Shown one piece after another: positions 33,772 to 42,742 of a stretch of 64,000 bases of DNA. The stretch comes from Marinomonas maritima (lineage in GTDB: Bacteria > Pseudomonadota > Gammaproteobacteria > Pseudomonadales > Marinomonadaceae). The DNA is taken from contig NZ_JAMZEG020000003.1 in assembly GCF_024435075.2 (NCBI RefSeq), positions 496,001 to 560,000 of the forward strand. Reading direction: 5' to 3'. The first letter of the stretch is position 1, and every line of letters begins with the position of its first letter. Under the pieces are notes generated by a model. It was given only the letters and a program-made list of their open reading frames with translations. It ran no database searches and was not told the DNA's origin. A program made the position numbers and the translations under genes.

Positions 33772-35820
33772 CTAGCCGTTTAACATGGCTTTTAATGCCG
33801 ACAATGATGCCTGACCACGTTCTTTTTTAGCGCTCTCCCCTTCGTCGCCGCGACCTTCCCAAACCAAATCTTCTTCTGGCAGTTCATCAAGGAACCGGCT
33901 TGGTAAACAGTCAATTTCTTCACCGTATTGTCGGCGCTTCGCGGCCATGGTGATGCATAAGGTTTTTTTCGCCCGTGTTATGCCAACGTAAGCCAAACGA
34001 CGCTCTTCTTCTATGTCGTCGTTTTCTATACTGTTCCTGTGGGGCAAAAGTTCTTCTTCACAGCCGATCAAGAAAACATGCGGGTATTCCAGACCTTTGG
34101 AAGCATGAAGCGTTAACAACTGTACTTTATCTTCGTCTTCCTCTTCTTCTTGACGCTCTAGCATATCAATCAATAACAGCTTGCTAATCGCCTGATCCAA
34201 GCCCGCGGTTTCGTCTTCTTCCCACGCCGATTCCATCATGCGTTGAATAGAATCCAGTAAGAAGCGCACGTTTTCGATGCGACGATCGCCCGCTTTAGAC
34301 GAAGACGTTTGTTCCTGAATCCAGCCGTAATAGTCCATGTCATGAATCATTTGCTCAATCACAGGAACAGGCGACGCCCCTTCTAGACGTTTACGTAAGG
34401 TAGACATCCAACTCTCGAAGTCTTGCAGACTTTTCAGCGAGCGCCCTGTAATGGTTTCTTCTAGCTCTTTGTAACCCGACGCTTCAAACAAGCTCACACC
34501 GCGTTCAGTGGCAAGATTACCGACTTTTTCTAAGGTCGCAGGGCCGATTTCTCGTCGTGGTAAATTCACTACTCTCAGAAAAGCATTATCATCTGACGGG
34601 TTTACTAACAGACGTAAATACCCCATCAAATCTTTGATTTCTGCGCGGGAGAAGAAAGACGTGCCACCGTTCATTTTGTAAGGGATTCGGTAGGCTTGCA
34701 GTTTAATTTCCAATAAACGCGCTTGGTGATTGCCTCGATATAAAATGGCAAAATCTCGATACGGGATCTCATAACGCAAATGACGAGATTGTATTTCAGC
34801 CGCCACACGTTCCGATTCTGAATCTTCGTTTCGAGTGACCATTACGCGGATCGGGTCGCCTATTTCATGGTCACTCCACAAGGCTTTGTCATGAATATGA
34901 GGGTTGTTTGCTATTAACGTATTAGCGGCTTTTAAGATGGTCTTAGTCGAGCGATAATTTTGCTCTAGCTTGACCAGTTTTAAGTTTGGATAATCGACCG
35001 ACAAGCGCTCTAGGTTTTCAGGACGCGCACCTCGCCATGCGTAGATGGATTGGTCATCGTCGCCCACTAAGGTAAAGCAACGTCGATAACCGGCTAATAA
35101 ACGAATCAATTCATATTGACTGCCGTTGGTGTCTTGGCACTCATCCACCAGTAAATAGCGGACTTTTTTCTGCCAACGATCACGCAACCCTTCATCTGCC
35201 ATTAACAAGCTGACGGGAAGCAAAATAAGGTCATCAAAATCCACCGCATTATAAGCGCGCAAATAACGCTGATATTGCGCGTAAACTTGCGCCGCCAACA
35301 AAAACTCTTCGGTATCGGCGTTGGTCATGGCTTCTTGCGGTGTTGTTAAGTCGTTTTTCCAATTGGACACTGTGTTCTGACAATAGGCCGCAGAGTCCGT
35401 TTGACCATTAAATTCTTTGTTCAGAATTTCTTTGATCAAGCTGAGGGAGTCTTGGGAATCAAATAGAGTGAAGCCTTCTTTCAAACCCGCTCGGCGGAAC
35501 TCTTTGCGTAGAATGCGTAAGCCTAAATTATGAAAAGTAGAAATGCTTAAGCCTCGGCTTTCTTGTTTAGAAAGCATACCAACAACACGCTCTTTCATCT
35601 CGCGGGCGGCTTTATTCGTAAAGGTTACCGCGATGATGCTGTTCGCTTTATACCCACACGTTTGAATCAAATACGCGATTTTCGTCGTGATCACGCTGGT
35701 TTTTCCTGACCCTGCTCCAGCCAATACCAGTAATGGTCCATCAATATTTTTGACCGCATCAAGTTGGCGCTCGTTTAGATTTCTCAAACGTTGGGATATG
35801 GAAGGAAGGGACTCACTCAT
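33772..35820 (-). CDS. rep: ATP-dependent DNA helicase Rep
   Basis: 682 residues from ATG 35820, close to E. coli Rep (673); the 32-codon upstream extension is not family-like and is rejected. UvrD/Rep superfamily 1 motifs in order: Q-motif LNERQLDAV, Walker A GAGSGKT (35-41), TFTNKAAREMKERV, LLVDECQDTNGSQY, GDDDQSIYAWRGA, LEQNYRST, and the C-terminal VQLLTLHASKGLEYPHVFL and RRLAYVGITRAKK. It is a 3'-5' helicase that clears proteins ahead of replication forks. It is monocistronic and convergent with the cytochrome gene. Confidence 0.96.
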   Translation of the reverse strand: MSESLPSISQRLRNLNERQLDAVKNIDGPLLVLAGAGSGKTSVITTKIAYLIQTCGYKANSIIAVTFTNKAAREMKERVVGMLSKQESRGLSISTFHNLGLRILRKEFRRAGLKEGFTLFDSQDSLSLIKEILNKEFNGQTDSAAYCQNTVSNWKNDLTTPQEAMTNADTEEFLLAAQVYAQYQRYLRAYNAVDFDDLILLPVSLLMADEGLRDRWQKKVRYLLVDECQDTNGSQYELIRLLAGYRRCFTLVGDDDQSIYAWRGARPENLERLSVDYPNLKLVKLEQNYRSTKTILKAANTLIANNPHIHDKALWSDHEIGDPIRVMVTRNEDSESERVAAEIQSRHLRYEIPYRDFAILYRGNHQARLLEIKLQAYRIPYKMNGGTSFFSRAEIKDLMGYLRLLVNPSDDNAFLRVVNLPRREIGPATLEKVGNLATERGVSLFEASGYKELEETITGRSLKSLQDFESWMSTLRKRLEGASPVPVIEQMIHDMDYYGWIQEQTSSSKAGDRRIENVRFLLDSIQRMMESAWEEDETAGLDQAISKLLLIDMLERQEEEEDEDKVQLLTLHASKGLEYPHVFLIGCEEELLPHRNSIENDDIEEERRLAYVGITRAKKTLCITMAAKRRQYGEEIDCLPSRFLDELPEEDLVWEGRGDEGESAKKERGQASLSALKAMLNG

Positions 35821-35916
35821 GGAAAAACTCTGGCTTGTGCGGCGGTTAAAAATCAGTACTAAGTGTACCCGACATTGCATCGACTCGCACTGACATAACC
35901 GTTCGAACAGACACAA

Positions 35917-35945
35917 AAAAGGGACACTAAAATGGCGTCCCTTTT
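35917..35945 (-). terminator. Terminator after the BASS symporter gene
   Basis: AAAAGGGAC (35917-35925) and GTCCCTTTT (35937-35945) are perfect arms with T-runs on both strands. It lies 21 bp past the symporter stop and upstream of rep. Confidence 0.85.
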
Positions 35946-35965
35946 ATTATTGATTGCTTACACGC

Positions 35966-36910
35966 TTATTTAGAGGTGTCTTCGCTGTTATTTTCCAAAA
36001 CAGGTCGACGACTCCAATAGCTCGCCAACAATGATCCCGAAATATTGTGCCACACACTAAAAATAGTGCCTGGTAATGCTGCCATTGGCGTGAAAAATTT
36101 CACCGCCAACGCCGCCGCCAAACCTGAGTTCTGCAAACCCACTTCGAACGCAATCGTACGACATACACGGGCATCAAAACCAAGTAAATAAGTTACCCAG
36201 TAGCCTAATGTCAAACCAATCGCATTATGGATAATTACAGCAGCCGCTACGATGAGGCCAACTTGAACAATTTTAGATGCACTCAAGGCCACGACAATCG
36301 CAATGATAAGGACAATCGCGAACATAGAAATATAAGGAAAAATTGGTTCTGCTTTGTATACAAATTTTGAGAACAACGTATTAATCAACACACCCGCCGC
36401 AACAGGTAACAATACAATTTTGAGTAGGCTCAACAACATACCAGCTACTGGTACATCTACACTTTGACCTATCATCAAAGATACCAAGAAAGGTGTTAGT
36501 ATCACACCAATCAAGGTCGAAATCGCGGTCATGGAAATAGACAACGCCGTATCGCCTTTCGCCAAATAACACATCACATTCGATGACGTACCGCCTGCCA
36601 CGCTGCCAACCAACAACATACCAACGGTCAGTTCCGTATCAAAGCCAAACGCGAACGCCACACCAAACGCCGCTATCGGCATCACTAAAAATTGCAGAAT
36701 AACACCCACACCAACGGCTTTACGGTTTTTTAAAACCTGTTTAAAGTCTGTTGGGCTTAGGGTTAATCCCATTGCTAACATAATGACCGTCAGTAATGGA
36801 ACAATTTGAGTTTTCAAGCCGACAAATAAATCCGGTTGAAAAAAAGCAAGCACAGAAAGTAACAATGCCCATAGGGGGAACAGCTGAATAACCATAATGT
36901 ATAACTCCAT
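35966..36910 (-). CDS. Bile acid:sodium symporter (BASS) family protein
   Basis: 314 residues with about 9-10 hydrophobic helices. Family blocks: MLAMGLTLSPTDFKQVLKNR, VGSVAGGTSSNVMCYLAKGD, VEVGLQNSGLAAAL-like (FEVGLQNSGLAAALAVKFF) with the crossover residues of the sodium sites. Relatives carry bile acids, pantoate, pyruvate or other organic anions with sodium. The start is uncertain: ATG 36895 (MVIQLF) has GGAG nine bases upstream, and ATG 36910 has AGAG. The 525-bp gap to the chemoreceptor gene holds a terminator only. Confidence 0.9.
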   Translation of the reverse strand: MELYIMVIQLFPLWALLLSVLAFFQPDLFVGLKTQIVPLLTVIMLAMGLTLSPTDFKQVLKNRKAVGVGVILQFLVMPIAAFGVAFAFGFDTELTVGMLLVGSVAGGTSSNVMCYLAKGDTALSISMTAISTLIGVILTPFLVSLMIGQSVDVPVAGMLLSLLKIVLLPVAAGVLINTLFSKFVYKAEPIFPYISMFAIVLIIAIVVALSASKIVQVGLIVAAAVIIHNAIGLTLGYWVTYLLGFDARVCRTIAFEVGLQNSGLAAALAVKFFTPMAALPGTIFSVWHNISGSLLASYWSRRPVLENNSEDTSK

Positions 36911-37231
36911 TTATGCCACTCTGCTTTGCCAAAGATAAGTCAGCAACAGCGAATACGTGACCACAATTAATTATTATTAATCCCATCATACATAACCTAC
37001 TCATGACTTTATTTTATGCGGCAAAACTGCCACTTAGCCATCCACACAAGTAGGGAAATAAAATAAGGGCAAAGAGTGTAACGAAATGAAATCGGTTAAA
37101 ACAGCTTTTATGCTTGGCTAACATTCTTAAAAGTAAACCATTACCACTCACCATTCATTTGAAAAATGGATTACAGCTAAGCGGAAAAGCTCTTGGTCTT
37201 ACCTGACTTTATAATGTCGTCCCTACCAATG

Positions 37232-37271
37232 TAAAAAAGGTCATCATGTTGACATGATGACATGATGACCT
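37232..37271 (-). terminator. Rho-independent terminator, leftward
   Basis: AGGTCATCATG (37238-37248) and CATGATGACCT (37261-37271) form an 11-bp stem with a 12-base loop, and six T follow on the minus strand. It lies 165 bp past the chemoreceptor stop, so a long 3' tail or a short separate RNA could precede it. A second stem, GACTTGGC/GCCAAGTC, lies at about 37385-37423 just after the stop. Confidence 0.7.
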
Positions 37272-37435
37272 AATTTTGAGAAACGCCTATCCAGTGCAGG
37301 AATTTGGATCATTAATGACCGCTCATCGTTTCTGTAGACAGTATATTTTCGTTCAACTATTTTTAAAAAATATCGCCCCTAGTGCGACTTGGCCCGAATC
37401 TTATATCGCATAGAGCCAAGTCAACACTCATACCG

Positions 37436-39427
37436 CTACACTTTAAACTTGTTAATAAGCGCGGCTAATTTTTCGTTAGAACTAGATAATACATCGTTTA
37501 TTTGGTGTGCCTTAACACCACTGGCGACCAACGTCTCAACCACTTCTCGTATTGCAACCATGTTGCTATCGATGTCATCCGAAACCTTACTTTGCTGGGT
37601 GGCCGCGACAGCAATTTCAGCACTAAGCTCATTAATACGGCCGACCGAGTCTGCGACTGAATCGACACTTTCATACGCTTTTTTCGTACTTTCAATCGCG
37701 TTATCACAACTGTTTTTAGTCACATCCATAGCAGACACCACACTATCAACGCCTACTTGTAACTTGTCCAACATGTCGTTTATTTCGATCGTACTGGTAT
37801 GTGTACGGCTCGCAAGTGTTCTAACTTCGTCGGCAACCACGGCAAAGCCTCGACCTTGTTCACCAGCACGAGCGGCTTCAATTGCTGCGTTTAATGCTAG
37901 AAGGTTCGTTTGCCCCGCAATTTCTCCAATAACACTCAGTATTTCTGTAATTTCAATCGCATTATTTTTAAGCTGAAGCACCTTATCAGTAGATGATTGA
38001 ACATCATCTGACAGCTTAGAAACTTTTTCAGTTGCCGATGTTAATTCTGTTTTTGATAACTTAGTATTTTCGTTCACTTCTCGAACAAGCGTAGCGCTTT
38101 TTCTTGAATTTTCTGCAACTGCACCAGAAGAAACACTCATTTCATTTATGGCAGTTACCGCTTGTAATGTCTCGGCCGAGTGTCTGTCTAATGACGTGTT
38201 ATTTTCAATAACCTGTTGATTAAGCAACTTAATACTTGAATCAATCTGCTTATTTTCACCAACTACTTCTGAAATTAATCGTTGTAGAGATTCGATAAAA
38301 TGATTCACCGACTGGTTAATTGATGCTAATTCATCTCCCTTAGATGTATCCAATCGTTGTGTTAAATCCGCATCGCCAGACGACAGCTGATCAAGGTTTT
38401 GTCTGACCAATTTAATTCTTGAGAATAAAACACCAATAACAAATATCACTACAATGAGCATCAATATAAATAGAGGTATTTGAATGCTAAACAAAGTAAA
38501 CATGACACTGTTGGATGCTTGGTTCAAACTATTAGTCGGCACGCCAACCGCCATAAACCAAGGAGTATTACTAACAGGTATAACGATGAGTGTATGATTC
38601 TGTCCATTGTTTTCATACTCTCGCTCTAAGCGACCTGAACTTAATGTATTATCAGAAACAACTGAATTTATAGTATTAATAAACGCTAAATTTGAAATAT
38701 CACTAACATTTTTTAAAATAATATCCTTATCATAATTAGGCAAATTACTGACTATTTTGCCACTCGCTTCAAATATCATGACATCCCCCCCAACTTCTTG
38801 GGTGAGATCTTTCACTAAAGAATTGAAAAAGCCAAGGGTAAGATCTATTGTTGAAACGCCATAAGGCTCGCCATTCTTGTATATTGCCATTGCACAATTA
38901 GTGCGCGCTTCGTAGCCCGCATCCGCATACGCTGGCCACCATTTACAGGTCCCCTTAGGCACATTCAATGCTTGCTTGTACCATCCTTGTTCATAATAGT
39001 TTTCTTTCGCTTCCTTACTGTTCCAAAATGCACTTTCGGTCATTTTGTTGCTGCCGTTTCTCACGTAAAAACTACTGAACCTATCAACAGATTTATCTCG
39101 TGCATATGGCAATGGCCATATACCGCCACCAAAAACGGCTTTTCTACCATACTGGTCAAGTATAGATGGTAAAAATTCGTCAATTTGTTGAGAGGTAAAA
39201 TCAGGAATCACTTGCGTAATTGACCGAGACTGCGCTTCAATTTTTACAAGCTCCAAGCTTATCTTCTGGCTCATGTTTGTAATGTCTTTATATACACCAG
39301 ATTTTTCTAGCTGATACAGTTTTGGTGCAACAAAAGTCTTAAGCCCCGCAACCGTTAGCAATGAAGCAATAACGACAAAGCAGATAAAACCTAGAATATA
39401 ACGTTGGTGTAAAGATTTAAAACTCAT
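37436..39427 (-). CDS. Methyl-accepting chemotaxis protein with dCache sensor domain
   Basis: 663 residues from ATG 39427, which has GGGAGC upstream; an ATG 12 bases earlier has no site. TM1 is at about 9-30. A periplasmic double-Cache domain follows to about 310 (FGGGIWPLPYARDKS, YYEQGWYKQAL, AYADAGYEARTNCAMAIYKN). Then come TM2 (about 312-338), a HAMP domain and the MCP signalling domain, with the conserved hairpin tip EIAGQTNLLALNAAIEAARA near 500-535. The dCache pocket of this type often binds amino acids or other small molecules. It signals through CheA/CheW, not encoded in this window. No CheR-binding pentapeptide is seen at the C-terminus. Confidence 0.94.
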   Translation of the reverse strand: MSFKSLHQRYILGFICFVVIASLLTVAGLKTFVAPKLYQLEKSGVYKDITNMSQKISLELVKIEAQSRSITQVIPDFTSQQIDEFLPSILDQYGRKAVFGGGIWPLPYARDKSVDRFSSFYVRNGSNKMTESAFWNSKEAKENYYEQGWYKQALNVPKGTCKWWPAYADAGYEARTNCAMAIYKNGEPYGVSTIDLTLGFFNSLVKDLTQEVGGDVMIFEASGKIVSNLPNYDKDIILKNVSDISNLAFINTINSVVSDNTLSSGRLEREYENNGQNHTLIVIPVSNTPWFMAVGVPTNSLNQASNSVMFTLFSIQIPLFILMLIVVIFVIGVLFSRIKLVRQNLDQLSSGDADLTQRLDTSKGDELASINQSVNHFIESLQRLISEVVGENKQIDSSIKLLNQQVIENNTSLDRHSAETLQAVTAINEMSVSSGAVAENSRKSATLVREVNENTKLSKTELTSATEKVSKLSDDVQSSTDKVLQLKNNAIEITEILSVIGEIAGQTNLLALNAAIEAARAGEQGRGFAVVADEVRTLASRTHTSTIEINDMLDKLQVGVDSVVSAMDVTKNSCDNAIESTKKAYESVDSVADSVGRINELSAEIAVAATQQSKVSDDIDSNMVAIREVVETLVASGVKAHQINDVLSSSNEKLAALINKFKV

Positions 39428-39675
39428 ACAAGCTCCCATGAAATAATATTTTTATAATCCAAAGATTCGCACATCAACAATTAAATAGCCAGTTGCTTAA
39501 TAAACAAAAAAACCTTGATTCACTGTGGTTTACCTATGCACTCGATTAAAATAGTAGTCCATAATTTGACGTAATAAAAACGTCTCATTTTACTAAATAC
39601 GTTATTGAACTTATATCTGCCGAAGTTGATATCAAATAATCCATCTCAACCCAAATAAGAGTTAGCTTAAACGTA

Positions 39676-41184
39676 TTAAGAAACCGCCATAGATAAAGTT
39701 TTTTCCATTTTTCGGTAACTTAACGATTCCATTAAATGTGCTCTAGTTACTGGCGAGTCGCTAAGGTCAGCCAAGGTCAGTGCGACTTTTAACACCCGAT
39801 GATAAGCACGGGCTGACAGCTTTAATTTTTCTAACGCTTGCTGCATAAAGTGTTTATCCTCGTCGCTTAGGGCGCAAATAGATTCTAGCTGTCGTCCACT
39901 TAACAAAGCATTTTGTACACCTTGGCGCGCTCGTTGCCTTGCTACCGCTTTTTCAACGCGTACACGAATACTGGCGCTGCATTCACCCTCTTCTTGAGCA
40001 TTCACTAAAACAGTAGAAGGCAGTGGTGGCACTTCCACGTGCAAGTCGATACGGTCTAAAAAAGGCGCCGAGAGTTTTTTAAGGTACTTTTGACTGGCAC
40101 TGGATTGGTAATAATCTTGTCCACCGTTATAAGCTTCGTTGCTGGCGTTCATCGCGGCAACCAGCTGGAAGCGCGCTGGAAAGGACATCTGTCCACGCGC
40201 CCGTGAAATATGTACTTCACCGCTTTCTAACGGTTCTCGCAAAACCTCTAACACCTTACGATCAAACTCTGGCAGCTCATCAAGGAACAAAACACCACAA
40301 TGCGCCAAAGAGGCTTCACCCGGTTTAGGAATGGAACCACCTCCGACAAGCGCCGCCGCAGAACAAGTATGGTGCGGAGAGCGAAATGGGCGTTCTGACC
40401 AATGCCAATCCAATCCCATTTTTCGTCCCGCGACCGATTGAACCGACGCCACCGCGAGCGCTTCAGCTTCGGTCATGGCCGGCATAATGCTGGGCAAACG
40501 CGATGCCAACATGGTTTTTCCTGTACCTGCTGGACCAATAAAAAGAAGATTATGACCGCCGGCCGCCGCGACTTCCAAGGCTCGTCGCGCTTGATATTGG
40601 CCTTTCACATCCCGCATATCTTTGTGATCTAAGGGTAACGGCGCCGTCGGTTTAGAAACACAGGCAGGTAGTTGGCTTAATTTTAAAAGGTGCGCGGTGA
40701 CTTGAGTAAGGTGTTTTGCAAACACGGCATCACTTTCAACCAAAGCCGCTTCTTGTTGATTGTCTTCTGGAAGAATCAGTTGTCGATTAGCCTGATGACA
40801 AGCAATCGCCGATGGCAATAAACCTGGCACACCACGAATATCCCCCGATAACGCCAACTCACCAATAAATTCGATATCTTGAAGATTCACTTCACCTAAT
40901 TGACCTGAAGCCACCAGCACACTGATCGCAATCGCTAAATCATAACGACCACCTTCTTTGGGTAAATCCGCAGGGGCAAGGTTAATGGTGACTCTTCTGG
41001 TAGGAAATTCAAAATGGCTATTAATAATCGCGCTACGCACACGATCTTTTGCTTCTCGAACCGCCGCTTCTGGCAATCCGACAATATTTAACGACGGTAA
41101 ACCGTTCGATATATGGGTTTCGACTGTGACTAAAGGGGATGCCACACCCACTCGGGCACGACTGTAGATGGTTGCTAAACTCAT
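39676..41184 (-). CDS. comM: YifB/ComM family Mg chelatase-like AAA ATPase
   Basis: 502 residues from ATG 41184 with AAGGAGTG upstream; the GTG two codons earlier overlaps that site. The N-terminal part has THISNGLPSLNIVGLPEAAV, followed by the Lon-like domain. The AAA core has Walker A GPAGTGKTMLASRLPSIMPA, FRSPHHTCSAAALVGGG, and Walker B GVLFLDELPEF. The C-terminus has GRQLESICALSDEDKHFM and SARAYHRVLKVALTLADL. ComM is a branch-migration helicase that helps integrate DNA in natural transformation. It stands alone, divergent from the small Trp-rich gene. Confidence 0.95.
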   Translation of the reverse strand: MSLATIYSRARVGVASPLVTVETHISNGLPSLNIVGLPEAAVREAKDRVRSAIINSHFEFPTRRVTINLAPADLPKEGGRYDLAIAISVLVASGQLGEVNLQDIEFIGELALSGDIRGVPGLLPSAIACHQANRQLILPEDNQQEAALVESDAVFAKHLTQVTAHLLKLSQLPACVSKPTAPLPLDHKDMRDVKGQYQARRALEVAAAGGHNLLFIGPAGTGKTMLASRLPSIMPAMTEAEALAVASVQSVAGRKMGLDWHWSERPFRSPHHTCSAAALVGGGSIPKPGEASLAHCGVLFLDELPEFDRKVLEVLREPLESGEVHISRARGQMSFPARFQLVAAMNASNEAYNGGQDYYQSSASQKYLKKLSAPFLDRIDLHVEVPPLPSTVLVNAQEEGECSASIRVRVEKAVARQRARQGVQNALLSGRQLESICALSDEDKHFMQQALEKLKLSARAYHRVLKVALTLADLSDSPVTRAHLMESLSYRKMEKTLSMAVS

Positions 41185-41295
41185 GATCACTCCTTGATCC
41201 TATTTAAAAATGTTCTTTTTATCGTGAAAAGCAATCCGGCCCTTCACTTCTTTCGTATCTTTGTTTATCTACGCTTACGAGGTTACAAACGCCAC

Positions 41296-41511
41296 ATGCA
41301 TCAAATAAACCCAAATAAATTACTTTTGTCTAAATGGACATCAACGTCACCACAATACAAAGAGAAGCATTTTATCGTCACCAAACTCATTCGGGATGAA
41401 GAAGAAACGGTTATAGAGTGCGTTCTTGAAGCCGTGATAAACAAAAACCAACATACCACACCTTGGCAAGTACTGAAGTCGTCAGACAACTGGCAACAAG
41501 GCTGGAAGTGA
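41296..41511 (+). CDS. Small Trp-rich protein, TIGR02450 family
   Basis: 71 residues from ATG 41296. The conserved pattern is NPNKLLLSKWTSTSPQ, KEKHFIVTKLI, IECVLEAVINKN and TPWQVLKSSDNWQQGWK, matching the small TIGR02450 family as I recall it. It is soluble, with three Trp. The role is unknown. The longer frame from 41194 has no family-like N-terminus. GAGG lies 13 bases before this ATG, a rather long spacing. A strong terminator follows. Confidence 0.82.
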   Translation: MHQINPNKLLLSKWTSTSPQYKEKHFIVTKLIRDEEETVIECVLEAVINKNQHTTPWQVLKSSDNWQQGWK

Positions 41512-41539
41512 ATAGCTACTCGCTTTCTGTCTTTTGATT

Positions 41540-41571
41540 GGCGCTCATCTACCCTTATGAGCGCCTTTTTT
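41540..41571 (+). terminator. Rho-independent terminator
   Basis: GGCGCTCAT (41540-41548) and ATGAGCGCC (41557-41565) pair perfectly, followed by six T. It ends the TIGR02450 gene just before the convergent ubiK. Confidence 0.92.
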
Positions 41572-41576
41572 ATACG

Positions 41577-41810
41577 CTACTTTTCCAGTTCATTTAAACG
41601 CGCTTCTAATATGGCCAATTTTTCACGATATTTTGCCAACATAGCCGCCTGTACTTCGAACTCTTCTCGTGTAACCAAATCCATTTTGCTTAATGTATTT
41701 CGGGCAACTTCGTGTAGTTGCGCCTGAATTTCTGCTTTAGGTAGCTTACCAATTGTCTCTGCGGCTTGCTCTAATCCGGTGCCCAACTGCTTTATAAATT
41801 GATCTATCAT
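41577..41810 (-). CDS. ubiK: Ubiquinone biosynthesis accessory factor UbiK (YqiC/BMFP family)
   Basis: 77 residues. The N-terminal amphipathic helix (MIDQFIKQLGTGLEQAAETI) is followed by a trimeric coiled coil ending KYREKLAILEARLNELEK, with the family-typical LVTREEFEVQAAMLAKYREK. UbiK forms a complex with UbiJ and supports aerobic ubiquinone synthesis. It is divergent from glnK across a 505-bp gap. Confidence 0.92.
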   Translation of the reverse strand: MIDQFIKQLGTGLEQAAETIGKLPKAEIQAQLHEVARNTLSKMDLVTREEFEVQAAMLAKYREKLAILEARLNELEK

Positions 41811-42242
41811 GTCATTCCCGTTTTTAACATTTACAATGCCTATTAGTATAGAAGCCTAAGGAAGGTGCAAACAAGTCATCTATTATGCATCTTTAAATAA
41901 GGACGTTCTCCTAAGCATAAAAAAATCGGTCTATCGCACAGGCAAGGCGCCTCTTTTCTGTGCATTAAATCACCATTCAGCGACCTTTATGAAAGCACTC
42001 CCCCTAAATAAGGCACACATAAAACGCGCCACTGTGTGTTTTTTCTGATCAAAAGCAACAAGGTAAGGCGCTTACTGGTAGATCACTCTCTTCTTTGATA
42101 GATCAACCGCACCATGTTAACGCAGCGCACTATAAAGACACCCCAATATGCCGCACTAAATAAAGCCAACTGCGGCTCTTTATAATTCCAATAAGTCGAC
42201 AATATCCTTACAAAGCCTTTGTTCTAGGGGTGCATCAATATA

Positions 42243-42258
42243 TGGCACGCATATTGAA
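42243..42258 (+). promoter_or_regulatory. Sigma-54-type promoter of glnK-amtB
   Basis: TGGCACG, four bases, TTGAA matches the -24/-12 consensus TGGCACR-N4-TTGCW except A for C in the -12 GC. It lies 58 bases before the glnK ATG, as expected for a nitrogen-regulated operon. No convincing NtrC palindrome was found upstream. The remainder of 41811-42242 shows no gene. Confidence 0.7.
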
Positions 42259-42315
42259 TAAAGCTAACTACCTGCGATACGACAATAAAACTGACTTTTA
42301 AAGGAGACAGTGGGT

Positions 42316-42654
42316 ATGAAGCTTATAACTGCCATCATCAAGCCATTTAAATTGGATGATGTTCGAGAAGCACTTTCTGAAATTGGTGTTCAAGGTATCA
42401 CCGTAACAGAAGTAAAAGGTTTCGGACGTCAAAAAGGCCACACAGAACTATACCGCGGCGCTGAATATGTAGTGGACTTTTTACCTAAGGTAAAAATCGA
42501 ACTAGCGATTGCAGACGACATGACTGACCAAGTCGTTGAGGCCATCACTGGCGCAGCGAACACGGGCAAAATCGGCGACGGTAAGATCTTTATCGTTAAC
42601 CTTGAACAAGCGGTTCGTATTCGTACCGGAGAGACTGGTGTAGAAGCAGTTTAA
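42316..42654 (+). CDS. glnK: Nitrogen regulatory protein P-II
   Basis: 112 residues from ATG 42316; AAGGAG lies nine bases upstream, and the GTG at 42310 is too close. The T-loop, residues about 37-55, holds Y51, the uridylylation site, in ELYRGAEYVVDFLPK. IGDGKIFIV is the C-terminal PII signature. It senses 2-oxoglutarate, ATP/ADP and uridylylation and in this arrangement is expected to gate the AmtB channel encoded 88 bp downstream. Confidence 0.96.
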   Translation: MKLITAIIKPFKLDDVREALSEIGVQGITVTEVKGFGRQKGHTELYRGAEYVVDFLPKVKIELAIADDMTDQVVEAITGAANTGKIGDGKIFIVNLEQAVRIRTGETGVEAV

Positions 42655-42742
42655 CCATTGCTCGCTATTCTTAATGAAACATTAAATTAAGAATTTTAAT
42701 AAGACACTGCTCAAATGATACAAGCCTTTAGGGGGGCGAAAC

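Noticed and set aside
35821..35916. 32-codon N-terminal extension of Rep
   Set aside because: Not similar to the helicase family; the internal ATG 35820 gives the usual length.
37389..37976. 195-residue plus-strand frame opposite the chemoreceptor
   Set aside because: Antisense shadow of the conserved MCP signalling domain; Ser/Leu/Thr-rich pattern expected from that.
41194..41295. Extension of the TIGR02450 protein
   Set aside because: The added residues are hydrophobic/basic and unlike the small family.
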